Positions 54,100 through 62,669 of a DNA stretch of 64,000 nucleotides are shown piece by piece. The stretch is from Delftia acidovorans. GTDB taxonomy: Bacteria > Pseudomonadota > Gammaproteobacteria > Burkholderiales > Burkholderiaceae_C. The position numbers were made by a program, and so were the translations under genes. Numbering within the stretch: the stretch's first letter is position 1; every line of letters begins with the position of its first letter. The DNA lies in contig JAITUC010000040.1 in the NCBI GenBank assembly GCA_031286585.1, positions 62,001-126,000 of the forward strand, written 5' to 3'. The notes beneath the pieces were generated by a model. The model had not been told where the DNA came from and did no database searches. It saw only the letters and a list, made by a program, of their open reading frames with translations.

Positions 54100-57027
54100 A
54101 TGCAAGAAGCACTGAATTCTTTGGCTCCCGCTGCGCACGGTGATGCTGCCAATCCTTCCTCCGCCCATCACCTGTCCGTGCAGGACGGCTACCAGATCAT
54201 CCGCCGCAGCGGCGATGTGGTGCCCTTCACGCCGCAAAAGATCGCCGTCGCGCTGACCAAGGCCTTCCTGGCCGTGCGCGGCGCCCAGGGTGCGGCCTCC
54301 GCCAGCGTGCGCGAGACCGTGGACGAGCTGACTCAGGCCGTGGTTCGCGCACTGCTGCGCTCGCGTCCGGGCGGTGGCACCTTCCATATTGAAGACGTGC
54401 AGGACCAGGTCGAGCTGGGCCTGATGCGAGGCGGCCACCACGACGTGGCGCGCGCCTACGTGCTGTACCGCGAGCGCCGCAACCAGGAACGCGCCGAGCA
54501 AAAGAAGGCCGCCGAGGCCGCAGCGGCTGCCGCCGCCGCGCCGGCGCCCGTGCTGCATGTGACCGACAACGGCCAGCGCGTGCCGCTGGACCAGGCCCGC
54601 CTGCTGGCGCTGATCGAGGCCTCCTGCCGCAACCTCAACGCCGATATCCAGGCCGCCCCCATCGTCGCCGAGACGCTGCGCAACCTGTACGACGGCGTGC
54701 CGATCGAAGAAGTCTTCAAGGCCTCCATCCTGGCCGCCCGCACGCTGATCGAGAAGGACCCCGACTACACCTACGTCACCGCCCGCCTGCTGCTGCACAC
54801 GATCGTGCGCGAGGTCATGGGCCGCGACGTGCAGCCGGCCGACATCCAGGCGGCCTACGCCGAGTACTTCCCCGGATTCATCCAGAAGGGCGTGGACAAC
54901 GAACTGCTCAACCCCGAGCTGCTGAACTACGACCTGCCCCGCCTGGCTGCCGCCATCAAGGCCGAGCGCGACGAGCAGTTCGACTACCTGGGCCTGCAGA
55001 CCCTGTACGACCGCTACTTCCTGCACGTGCGCAAGACGCGCATCGAGCTGCCCCAGTCCTTCTTCATGCGCGTGGCCATGGGCCTGGCGCTGCAGGAAGA
55101 GGACCGCAACGCGCGCGCCATCGAGTTCTACGAGCTGCTGTCGTCCTTCGACTTCATGAGCAGCACGCCCACGCTGTTCAACAGCGGCACGCTGCGCTCG
55201 CAGCTGTCTTCCTGCTACCTGACCACGGTGCCCGACGATCTGGACGGCATCTATGAGTCCATCAAGGAAAACGCCCTGCTGTCCAAGTTCGCCGGCGGCC
55301 TGGGCAACGACTGGACGCGCGTGCGCGCCCTGGGTTCGCGCATCAAGGGCACGAACGGCGAGTCGCAGGGCGTGGTGCCCTTCCTCAAGGTGGTCAACGA
55401 CACGGCCGTGGCCGTGAACCAGGGCGGCAAGCGCAAGGGCGCCGTCTGCACCTACCTGGAGACCTGGCACCTGGACATCGAGGAATTCCTCGAACTGCGC
55501 AAGAACACCGGCGATGACCGCCGCCGCACGCACGACATGAACACGGCGAACTGGATTCCCGACCTGTTCATGAAGCGCGTCATGGAAAAGGGCCAGTGGA
55601 CCCTGTTCTCGCCCTCCGATGTCGGCGACCTGCACGACCTCTTCGGTGCCGCCTTCGAGAAGGCCTACACGGCCTACGAAGCCAAGGCCGACACCGGCGA
55701 ACTCAAGCTGTTCAAGCGCATCCCGGCCATGGACCTGTGGCGCAAGATGCTGTCCATGCTGTTCGAGACCGGCCACCCCTGGGTCACCTTCAAGGACCCC
55801 TGCAACGTGCGCTCGCCCCAGCAGCACGCCGGCGTGGTGCACTCGTCCAACCTGTGCACCGAGATCACGCTCAACACCAGCGACACCGAGACCGCCGTCT
55901 GCAACCTGGGCTCGGTCAACCTGGCGCGCCACATCGTCAATGGCGCCATCGACCACGGCAAGCTGCGCAAGACCATCACCACGGCCATGCGCATGCTGGA
56001 CAACGTGATCGACATCAACTACTACGCCGTGCAGAAGGCCAAGGACTCCAACCTGCGCCACCGCCCCGTGGGCCTGGGCCTGATGGGCTTCCAGGATGCG
56101 CTGTATGAAATGCGCATCGCCTACGCCAGCGACGCGGCCGTCGAGTTCGCCGACCAGTCGATGGAAGCCATCTGCTACTACGCCTACTGGGCCTCCACCG
56201 AGCTGGCCAAGGAACGCGGCCAGTACTCCAGCTACAAGGGCTCGCTGTGGGACCAGGGCATCCTGCCGCTGGACACGCTGAACCTGCTGGAGAAGGCACG
56301 CGGCGGCTACGTGGAAGTGGACCGCTCCTCGCGCCTGGACTGGGATGCCCTGCGCGCCAAGATCGGCCAGCACGGCATGCGCAACTCCAACTGCGTGGCC
56401 ATCGCGCCCACGGCGACCATCTCCAACATCGTCGGCGTCGATGCCTCCATCGAGCCCTCGTTCGGCAACCTGTCGGTCAAGTCCAACCTGTCCGGCGAGT
56501 TCACCGTCATCAACCAGTACCTGGTGCGTGACCTGAAGCGCCTGGGCCTGTGGGACGACGTGATGGTCATGGACCTCAAGCACTTCGACGGCTCGCTGCG
56601 CCCCATCGACCGCGTGCCCCAGGACGTCAAGAGCCTGTACGCCACCGCCTTCGAGGTCGAGCCCACCTGGCTGGTCGAGGCCGCTGCGCGCCGCCAGAAG
56701 TGGATCGACCAGGCCCAGAGCCTGAACATCTACATGGCCGGTGCATCGGGCAAGAAGCTGGACGACACCTACAAGCTGGCCTGGCTGCGCGGCCTGAAGA
56801 CCACCTACTACCTGCGCACCACCAGCGCCACCAACATCGAGAAGTCCACGGTGCAAAGTCGCGTGCTCAACGCCGTGCCCTCGGCCGCTGCTGCCGCCGC
56901 ACAGCCCGCCGCCGTGAACACCTCCAGCGCCCTGGAAGCCGCGGCAGCCGCCGCACGCGCCCAGGCACCGGCGACGGACATCAAGTTCTGCGCCATCGAC
57001 GATCCCGGCTGCGAAGCCTGCCAGTAA
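54100..57027 (+). CDS. nrdA: Ribonucleoside-diphosphate reductase, alpha subunit (class Ia)
   Basis: Catalytic subunit reducing NDPs to dNDPs, 975 residues, longer than E. coli NrdA (761). A GAGGA site lies 7 bases before the ATG. Two ATP-cone-like N-terminal regions are visible (about residues 25-130 and 155-250), which accounts for much of the extra length. Active-site residues are in SSCYLTTVPDDL, NLCTEITLN and TAVCNLGSVNL. The C-terminal redox pair is CEAC in the last residues DDPGCEACQ, behind an Ala-rich linker (about 925-955). Two cones suggest dATP inhibition. Confidence 0.95.
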   Translation: MQEALNSLAPAAHGDAANPSSAHHLSVQDGYQIIRRSGDVVPFTPQKIAVALTKAFLAVRGAQGAASASVRETVDELTQAVVRALLRSRPGGGTFHIEDVQDQVELGLMRGGHHDVARAYVLYRERRNQERAEQKKAAEAAAAAAAAPAPVLHVTDNGQRVPLDQARLLALIEASCRNLNADIQAAPIVAETLRNLYDGVPIEEVFKASILAARTLIEKDPDYTYVTARLLLHTIVREVMGRDVQPADIQAAYAEYFPGFIQKGVDNELLNPELLNYDLPRLAAAIKAERDEQFDYLGLQTLYDRYFLHVRKTRIELPQSFFMRVAMGLALQEEDRNARAIEFYELLSSFDFMSSTPTLFNSGTLRSQLSSCYLTTVPDDLDGIYESIKENALLSKFAGGLGNDWTRVRALGSRIKGTNGESQGVVPFLKVVNDTAVAVNQGGKRKGAVCTYLETWHLDIEEFLELRKNTGDDRRRTHDMNTANWIPDLFMKRVMEKGQWTLFSPSDVGDLHDLFGAAFEKAYTAYEAKADTGELKLFKRIPAMDLWRKMLSMLFETGHPWVTFKDPCNVRSPQQHAGVVHSSNLCTEITLNTSDTETAVCNLGSVNLARHIVNGAIDHGKLRKTITTAMRMLDNVIDINYYAVQKAKDSNLRHRPVGLGLMGFQDALYEMRIAYASDAAVEFADQSMEAICYYAYWASTELAKERGQYSSYKGSLWDQGILPLDTLNLLEKARGGYVEVDRSSRLDWDALRAKIGQHGMRNSNCVAIAPTATISNIVGVDASIEPSFGNLSVKSNLSGEFTVINQYLVRDLKRLGLWDDVMVMDLKHFDGSLRPIDRVPQDVKSLYATAFEVEPTWLVEAAARRQKWIDQAQSLNIYMAGASGKKLDDTYKLAWLRGLKTTYYLRTTSATNIEKSTVQSRVLNAVPSAAAAAAQPAAVNTSSALEAAAAAARAQAPATDIKFCAIDDPGCEACQ

Positions 57028-57035
57028 GCCGCGCA

Positions 57036-57068
57036 GCGCGGGGCCCCGCCACGGGGCAGGCCCCGCGC
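57036..57068. repeat. GC-rich hairpin between nrdA and nrdB
   Basis: Perfect 10-bp arms GCGCGGGGCC and GGCCCCGCGC around a 13-base loop, 9 bases after the nrdA stop. It has no T-run. It may protect the nrdA 3' end or reduce readthrough into nrdB in the 210-base gap. Confidence 0.55.
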
Positions 57069-57237
57069 CCTGCCCGCCAGCCAGCCAGCGCCATGCGCAG
57101 GATCTTCGCCATGGACCTTGGGCCTGCTCAACACGCAACGCCACCCATGGTCCTACATTGACCGGAGCAGAAAGAGAGGCCTCTTTCGCACCGAATGAAC
57201 TGAACATATGCCCCAGGGCATGCCGGAGAAAATTGCA

Positions 57238-58329
57238 ATGCTGACCTTTGACGACGACGCCACCCTCTCGAACACGCCCAGCGGCGCAGAGGCTGCGCCG
57301 AGCACCACACACAAGCGCGTGAATGCCGCCGACAAGCGCATCATCAACGCCAAGACCGACGTCAATCAGCTGGTGCCGTTCAAGTACAAGTGGGCCTGGG
57401 AAAAGTACCTGGCCACCTGCGCCAACCACTGGATGCCGCAGGAAGTGAACATGAACCGCGACATCGCCCTGTGGAAGGACCCCAACGGCCTGACCGAGGA
57501 CGAGCGCCGCATCATCAAGCGCAACCTGGGCTTCTTCGTGACGGCCGATTCGCTGGCCGCCAACAACATCGTGCTGGGCACCTACCGCCACATCACGGCG
57601 CCCGAGTGCCGCCAGTTCCTGCTGCGCCAGGCCTTCGAGGAAGCCATCCACACCCACGCCTACCAGTACATCGTGGAGTCGCTGGGCCTGGATGAGGGCG
57701 AGATCTTCAACGCCTATCTCGAAGTCCCCTCCATCCGCGACAAGGACGAATTCCTGATCCCCTTCATCGAGGCGATCATGGACCCTGCCTTCAAGACCGG
57801 CACCTTCGAGACCGACCAGACCCTGCTCAAGTCGCTGATCGTTTTCGCCTGCCTGATGGAGGGCCTGTTCTTCTACGTGGGCTTCACGCAGATCCTGGCG
57901 CTGGGCCGCCAGAACAAGATGACCGGCGCCGCCGAGCAGTACCAGTACATCCTGCGCGACGAGTCCATGCACTGCAACTTCGGCATCGACCTGATCAACC
58001 AGCTCAAGCTCGAAAATCCACAGCTGTGGACACCCGAATTCAAGGAAGAAATCACGGCGCTTTTCGTCAAGGCCGTCGAGCTGGAATACCGCTACGCAGA
58101 GGACACCATGCCGCGCGGCGTGCTCGGAATGAACGCATCGATGTTCAAGGGCTACCTGCGCTACATCGCCAACCGCCGCGCCACGCAGATCGGCCTTGAG
58201 GCCCTGTTCCCCAACGAGGAAAACCCGTTCCCCTGGATGAGCGAGATGATCGATTTGAAGAAGGAACGTAACTTCTTTGAGACACGCGTCATCGAGTATC
58301 AAACCGGAGGCGCACTTTCCTGGGATTAA
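57238..58329 (+). CDS. nrdB: Ribonucleoside-diphosphate reductase, beta subunit (class Ia)
   Basis: Radical-bearing subunit, 363 residues. Metal-site and radical residues are in FEEAIHTHAYQY (Glu and His ligands, radical Tyr), LMEGLFFYVGF (Glu) and RDESMHCNFGID (Glu, His). The C-terminus GGALSWD is the typical tail that docks on NrdA. I choose the ATG of MLTFDDDAT, with GGAG 9 bases upstream, over an in-frame ATG ten codons earlier. It follows nrdA by 210 bases and probably shares its transcript. Confidence 0.95.
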   Translation: MLTFDDDATLSNTPSGAEAAPSTTHKRVNAADKRIINAKTDVNQLVPFKYKWAWEKYLATCANHWMPQEVNMNRDIALWKDPNGLTEDERRIIKRNLGFFVTADSLAANNIVLGTYRHITAPECRQFLLRQAFEEAIHTHAYQYIVESLGLDEGEIFNAYLEVPSIRDKDEFLIPFIEAIMDPAFKTGTFETDQTLLKSLIVFACLMEGLFFYVGFTQILALGRQNKMTGAAEQYQYILRDESMHCNFGIDLINQLKLENPQLWTPEFKEEITALFVKAVELEYRYAEDTMPRGVLGMNASMFKGYLRYIANRRATQIGLEALFPNEENPFPWMSEMIDLKKERNFFETRVIEYQTGGALSWD

Positions 58330-58506
58330 TCGCTTCTCTGCAGGCACAATGCAAACCATGACGCGCTTCACGCTTTTGCAATACCGATGGTGTTGCGGCG
58401 TGGGGCGTCTCCGTGTTCATTGCGATGCGTCACTCCACATCGCTTTGGATCGCTTCGGAGCCCCGTACCCCGAAGTGTTTTGTGCAAATCAACGAAGGAG
58501 AAGATG

Positions 58507-59193
58507 ATGGCAACTGCGAAGAAGACGGCCTCCACCAAGGCCCCCACCGACAAGAAAACCACCGCCAAAAAGGCGGCTGCTCCCAAGGCTGAAACCGTGA
58601 AGAAAACCACGGCCACTGCCAAGGCAGCACCCGCCAAGAAGGCTGCTGCACCTGCTGCGAAGAAGGCTGCCGCTCCTGCCAAGAAGGCCGCTGCACCTGC
58701 TGCGAAGAAGGCTGCCGCTCCTGCCAAGAAGGCTGCTGCTCCTGCTGCGAAGAAGGCTGCCGCTCCCGCCAAGAAGGCTGCTGCTCCTGCTGCGAAGAAG
58801 GCTGCCGCTCCCGCCAAGAAGGCTGCTGCTCCTGCCGCCAAGAAGGCTGCCGCTCCTGCTGCCAAGAAGGCCGCCGCTCCCGCTGCCACAAAGGCTGCTG
58901 CACCGGCCGCGAAGAAGGCCGCAGCTCCCGCCAAGAAGGCTGCCGCTCCTGCTGCTGCCAAGAAGCCCGCTGCAGCTGCCAAGCCTGCCGCAGCGCCCGC
59001 CAAGGCCGCAGCAGCTCCTGCCGCTCCCGCCAAGAAGGCTGCAGCCCCGAAGAAGGCCGCTGCCCCCAAGAAGGCCGCAGCAGCTCCCGCCGCTGCCGCT
59101 CCTGCAGCTCCCGCTGCCGCACCCGCGCCCATCGCGCAAACCCGCCTGGCTCCCCAAGCCGCATGGCCCTTCCCCACAGGCAACAAGCCCTGA
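58507..59193 (+). CDS. Histone H1-like DNA-binding protein, Lys/Ala/Pro repeats
   Basis: A 228-residue, highly basic, low-complexity protein of the bacterial H1-like (AlgP/HctB-like) kind. After a short N-terminus (MATAKKTASTKAPTDKK) almost all of it is KKAAAPA or KKAAAPAA repeats, like the C-terminal tail of histone H1. It should bind DNA or RNA without sequence preference and may shape the nucleoid. GGAG is six bases before the second of two adjacent ATGs, which I use. The C-terminal 25 residues (IAQTRLAPQAAWPFPTGNKP) are non-repetitive. A terminator follows. Confidence 0.9.
   Translation: MATAKKTASTKAPTDKKTTAKKAAAPKAETVKKTTATAKAAPAKKAAAPAAKKAAAPAKKAAAPAAKKAAAPAKKAAAPAAKKAAAPAKKAAAPAAKKAAAPAKKAAAPAAKKAAAPAAKKAAAPAATKAAAPAAKKAAAPAKKAAAPAAAKKPAAAAKPAAAPAKAAAAPAAPAKKAAAPKKAAAPKKAAAAPAAAAPAAPAAAPAPIAQTRLAPQAAWPFPTGNKP
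58636..58815 (+). repeat. 45-bp tandem repeat, four copies, in the H1-like gene
   Basis: Units begin at 58636, 58681, 58726 and 58771, each starting AAGAAGG and encoding KKAAAPAAKKAAAPA. Copies differ only at a few positions. A diverged continuation runs to about 58965. Near-identity at the DNA level, not just protein, suggests recent expansion. Confidence 0.88.
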
Positions 59194-59213
59194 GACTTTT
59201 CCGGTCTCAAAGC

Positions 59214-59247
59214 AAAAAGCCCGGCTCTTTGGAGTCGGGCTTTTTTC
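59214..59247 (+). terminator. Terminator of the H1-like gene
   Basis: 14-base arms AAAAAGCCCGGCTC and GAGTCGGGCTTTTT with one G-T pair and a 4-base loop, followed by T. The left A-run lets it serve the convergent PfkB gene too. Confidence 0.9.
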
Positions 59248-59290
59248 ATTATGAAGACCGCGGCTGCGCCGCCGGCCGGTGATCCCGGCT

Positions 59291-60193
59291 TCAGGGCTGG
59301 GCGAAGTCCAGCACGTAGTTCTGCGGGCCACGGCTGGCAATCTTGAGCGCGCCCAGGCGGTTGCCCAGTTCGGCACAGCGCACTAGGTCCCAGCCGCGCT
59401 CCAGGCCGAACAGCAGGGCACCACGCCATGCGTCGCCACATCCCGTGGGATCGACCACGGCGGCCGGCTGCACTGGCGCCACGAGGGTCATGGCGCCTTG
59501 CACCCAGACCTCGCAGCCCTCTGCCCCCAGCGTCACCACCAGGCCTTGCACCTGCCCGGAAATCTGCTCCAGGCTCCAGCCCGTGCGTTCGCTGAGCATG
59601 CGGGCCTCGTAGTCGTTGACGGCCACCCAGTCCGCCTGCTCGATGAAGCTGCGCAGCTCCTGGCCATCGAACATGGGCAGGCCCTGGCCCGGGTCGAAGA
59701 CAAAGGGAATGCCGGCCGCCTTGAACTGCCGGGCATGCTCGAGCATGGCCTGGCGGCCATCGGGCGCAATGATGCCCACGCGCACATGTTCCTTGAGCTC
59801 TGGCGTGATGCGGTTGGCGTGCGCCTGCATCATGGCGCCCGGGTGGAAGGCCGTGATCTGGTTGTTGTCGCGGTCCGTCATGATCATGCACTGGGCCGTG
59901 TGCGTGTCCTGCAGCTGGCCGATGTGCGCGGTCTGCACGCCCAGCTCTTCGAGGCGCTGCACATAGTCGGCGCCGTCGCTGCCCACCATGGCCATGGGCC
60001 AGGCATCGCCGCCCAGCAAGCGCAGGGCGTAGGCGATGTTGCCCGCGCAGCCGCCGAAATCGCGGCGCAGCGTGGGCACCAGGAAGGACACATTGAGGAT
60101 GTGCAACTGGTCAGGCAGGATCTGGTCGGCAAACCTTCCATCGAAGGTCATGATGTTGTCGAACGCAAGCGATCCGCAGATGAGAGCGGCCAT
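59291..60193 (-). CDS. PfkB-family sugar/nucleoside kinase
   Basis: A 300-residue kinase of the ribokinase/adenosine-kinase family. The N-terminus CGSLAFDNIMTF and FGGCAGNIAYALRLLGG form the substrate side. The catalytic block near residue 245 is DPTGCGDAWRGALLFG, where the usual DTTGAGD reads DPTGCGD; the catalytic Asp and both Gly are kept. The protein resembles adenosine kinase annotations in Burkholderiales, but the substrate cannot be fixed. It is the last gene of accC-prmA-DUF3426-pfkB on the minus strand, 123 bases after the DUF3426 gene. Confidence 0.85.
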   Translation of the reverse strand: MAALICGSLAFDNIMTFDGRFADQILPDQLHILNVSFLVPTLRRDFGGCAGNIAYALRLLGGDAWPMAMVGSDGADYVQRLEELGVQTAHIGQLQDTHTAQCMIMTDRDNNQITAFHPGAMMQAHANRITPELKEHVRVGIIAPDGRQAMLEHARQFKAAGIPFVFDPGQGLPMFDGQELRSFIEQADWVAVNDYEARMLSERTGWSLEQISGQVQGLVVTLGAEGCEVWVQGAMTLVAPVQPAAVVDPTGCGDAWRGALLFGLERGWDLVRCAELGNRLGALKIASRGPQNYVLDFAQP

Positions 60194-60316
60194 GGTGTGT
60201 CTCGGCTTTCTTGAAAAGTCAGGGGAAAATCAGGCAGGACTTACGCAAACAGGATGCGGCAACGTGCTGCGCCCTATGGCAAACCGTTCGCATTGCTCTT
60301 TCTTGCGCAAGTCGTG

Positions 60317-61618
60317 TCAGGGATAAAAAACCAGGGCGCGATAGCCGGCAACAGCCGCCTCCAGGCCTTGCACTTCGACCGGGGCCGTCACGCTCCACTC
60401 GCCACGGCCTTCGATCTGCGCGGGCGCACCGAGCTGGTCAAGCCGGATCACGCGCCGCAGCAGCAGCTTGTCCTGGGCATCGGTGAGCGTGAGTTCGACA
60501 GCGGGCATGGCCACGGGGTAGTCGGAACGGTTCTCCAGGCTCAGGCTCCACTGGTACTGGCCGCTGCGCGGCAACTGCCGAAAGCCCGAACTGCCGATCA
60601 CCACGTCGCCGATCTGGCGGCGCGGCTGCAGCTCGCAGCCCGCCATGGCGCACAGGGCCTGCAGCGTGGGCGCCAGCGAAGGATGCTGCACGGCCAGCGC
60701 ATCGCGCTGGCCCCACATCACCTGCCCTGCCAAGGCGCCCGCGCCCAGCAGGCTGCCCAGCACAAGGGCCACGCGCACGGCAGGCCGACGCCAGAAAGCC
60801 TTGCGCCGCGCCTGGCGCACAAAGCCAGGCTCGGCCTCGGGCAGCGCGGCCGCAGCCGCACCGCTGCCCTCGCCATCGCTGTCCGGCCAGCGGGAAAACT
60901 CCGGCGATGGAACGGAGGCCTCCGCCTGCGGCTCCGACTCCCGGAGCAGGCCGGTCGGCACGGACGGCGCAGGCGAATCGGATGACCTGCCGGATGGATT
61001 GTCGGGCTGTGCAAGGGGCGCGCCGCCCTCATCCTTTGCCGGTGCGGGCACCGGAGCCGCCTTGTCAGGCTCGGGGCCGAGCAGGGCGTCAATGGCTTGC
61101 CCGGCCTGAGCGGCGGGCGGGGACTTGGGCGCGGCCTGGGACGCAGCCAGGATCTCATCCACCAACGACGCTCCCGGCAGCGCGCTGCGCGGCTCTTCGG
61201 CGGCGCTGGTGGAGGGGTTCTGCGCCGACGCCTCGACCGGCGGCATGGGCGGAGAAGGCTCGGCCCTGGCAGCCTCGGCCGTCGTTGCGGCGGATACCGC
61301 TGGTGCAGCAGGCCCCGATGCGCCCCGCGCCGGCAATCCGCTCGGCGCCGTCGGCAGCCACATGGATTCCCTGAATTCGCGGATGTCATCGTCCTCGAAT
61401 TCGGCCGGATTGTGTGATGCCCCGCCGGCCGCCGCTGTGTTGGGCACCGGGGTGCCGGCCGCATTCACGGGTGCCGTGGGCAGGGGCTGCAGATCCTCGG
61501 AGGCATCGAACACTTCATGGCAGACGCCGCAGCGCACCCACCCCTGCGAAATTCGCAGCTGGTCGGCCACCACTTTGAAGCGGGTTCCACAGGCAGGACA
61601 GCGGGTGACTTGGCTCAT
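60317..61618 (-). CDS. Zinc-ribbon and DUF3426 domain membrane protein
   Basis: A 433-residue protein with an N-terminal MJ0042-type zinc ribbon (CPACGTRFKVVADQLRISQGWVRCGVCHEVFD, residues 8-39, four Cys). A long Pro/Ala/Glu-rich disordered linker (about 45-260) follows, then one membrane span (VRVALVLGSLLGAGALAGQVMW) and a DUF3426 domain (about 305-433; GSSGFRQLPRSGQYQWSLSLENRSDYPVAMPAVELTLTDA). Beta-proteobacterial relatives are next to prmA. The function is unknown. Confidence 0.87.
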   Translation of the reverse strand: MSQVTRCPACGTRFKVVADQLRISQGWVRCGVCHEVFDASEDLQPLPTAPVNAAGTPVPNTAAAGGASHNPAEFEDDDIREFRESMWLPTAPSGLPARGASGPAAPAVSAATTAEAARAEPSPPMPPVEASAQNPSTSAAEEPRSALPGASLVDEILAASQAAPKSPPAAQAGQAIDALLGPEPDKAAPVPAPAKDEGGAPLAQPDNPSGRSSDSPAPSVPTGLLRESEPQAEASVPSPEFSRWPDSDGEGSGAAAAALPEAEPGFVRQARRKAFWRRPAVRVALVLGSLLGAGALAGQVMWGQRDALAVQHPSLAPTLQALCAMAGCELQPRRQIGDVVIGSSGFRQLPRSGQYQWSLSLENRSDYPVAMPAVELTLTDAQDKLLLRRVIRLDQLGAPAQIEGRGEWSVTAPVEVQGLEAAVAGYRALVFYP

Positions 61619-61694
61619 CAGCGATCGATTGTAGGCAGCTGCTCGCGGCCGGCGCCACGAAGGCGGCGGCCGCGCAGGGGACTAGGGACGGAAA

Positions 61695-62585
61695 TCAGGC
61701 CGCGCGGCGCGCGGTCATCAGTATCCAGCCATCTTCGCTGTCGGCCACTTCCAGCGCCAGGTAAGGCGCATAGGCCTCCTTGAGCTCGTCGGCCTGGCGC
61801 TCCAGGATGCCGGCCAGCACCAGGCTTCCACCCGCTGCCACGCGGCCGCACAGCAGCGGCGCCAGCACCTTGAGCGGCGTGGCCAGGATGTTCGCCAGCA
61901 CGGTGCGGTACTCGCCGGTCACGGCATCGGGCAGGCCTGCCTTCAGTTGCACGGCGTTGGCATCGGCGTTGTAGCGCGTGGACTCCACGGCTGCCGGGTC
62001 GATGTCCACCGCGTCGATGTCGGCGGCACCGAACTTGGCCGCGCCAATGGCCAGGATGCCCGAGCCGCAGCCGTAGTCCAGCGTGCGGCCCAGACTGCCT
62101 TGCGGCTGGCGGGCGATCCAGCGCAGGCACATGCGCGTGGTCGGGTGCGTGCCCGTGCCAAAGGCCAGGCCCGGGTCCAGGCGGATGCTCACGCGCGCCT
62201 CGGGCGGCAGCTCGTGCCAGGTGGGAACAATCCAGAATTCGGGCGTGATGTCCACCGGGGCGAACTGCGACTGCGTCAGGCGCACCCAGTCCTGCTCCGG
62301 CACCTGCTTGACGGCAATGATGCTGCAGCCCTCGAAGAAGTCCTGGGGCAGCAGCAGATCACGCGCCTCTTCGGCCGCTTGCTGCGAGGGGAACAGAGCC
62401 ACCAGGCGGCTGCGCTGCCAGCCGTCCTTGGGCGGCGGCATGCCGGGCTCGCCGAACAGGGCTTGCTCGGCCTCGGTCTGCGCATCGGCATCCTCCACCG
62501 ATACGCTCAGGGCGTCCAGCGCATCCAGCGCATCGCTGACGGTCTCAACCCGGTCTTCCGGGCACAGCAGGCTCAACTCGAACAT
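61695..62585 (-). CDS. prmA: Ribosomal protein L11 methyltransferase PrmA
   Basis: SAM-dependent methyltransferase that trimethylates L11, 296 residues. The N-terminal L11-binding domain begins MFELSLLCPEDRVETVSDAL. The SAM domain has LDYGCGSGILAIGAAKFGA (motif I), VDIDPAAVESTRYNA and ANILATPLKVLAPLL, plus the GTGTHPTTRMCLRW substrate-loop motif. It lies 84 bases after accC with a terminator-like hairpin between. Confidence 0.95.
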   Translation of the reverse strand: MFELSLLCPEDRVETVSDALDALDALSVSVEDADAQTEAEQALFGEPGMPPPKDGWQRSRLVALFPSQQAAEEARDLLLPQDFFEGCSIIAVKQVPEQDWVRLTQSQFAPVDITPEFWIVPTWHELPPEARVSIRLDPGLAFGTGTHPTTRMCLRWIARQPQGSLGRTLDYGCGSGILAIGAAKFGAADIDAVDIDPAAVESTRYNADANAVQLKAGLPDAVTGEYRTVLANILATPLKVLAPLLCGRVAAGGSLVLAGILERQADELKEAYAPYLALEVADSEDGWILMTARRAA

Positions 62586-62616
62586 GGGCCCATCCTTTTC
62601 TATGCAATAAATGAAA

Positions 62617-62646
62617 ATGCTGGCCGCCGTCGCCGGGGGCCAGCAT
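62617..62646 (-). terminator. Terminator between accC and prmA
   Basis: On the minus strand, 9-bp arms ATGCTGGCC and GGCCAGCAT with a 12-base loop and a T-rich tail (TTTCATTTATT). It sits between the accC stop and the prmA start, so prmA may have partly independent expression. Confidence 0.65.
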
Positions 62647-62669
62647 GCAGGGTCAATCGGGCGACCTGC

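Noticed and set aside
57170..57187. GAAAGAG-AGGC-CTCTTTC before nrdB as a terminator
   Set aside because: The loop is only four bases and no T-run follows; more likely leader structure or chance.
53932..58371. A 1479-codon open frame antisense to nrdA and nrdB
   Set aside because: It exactly mirrors two conserved genes with strong third-position GC bias, and its Val/Gly/Ala/His/Gln-rich protein has no domain.
58636..58815. The 45-bp direct repeats as a CRISPR array
   Set aside because: Repeats are contiguous, in frame and coding, with no unique spacers.
58368..59891. 507-codon frame with Gly/Ala/Phe repeats opposite the H1-like gene
   Set aside because: Its repeat pattern is only the complement of the KKAAAPA repeats; the H1-like frame has the ribosome site and terminator.
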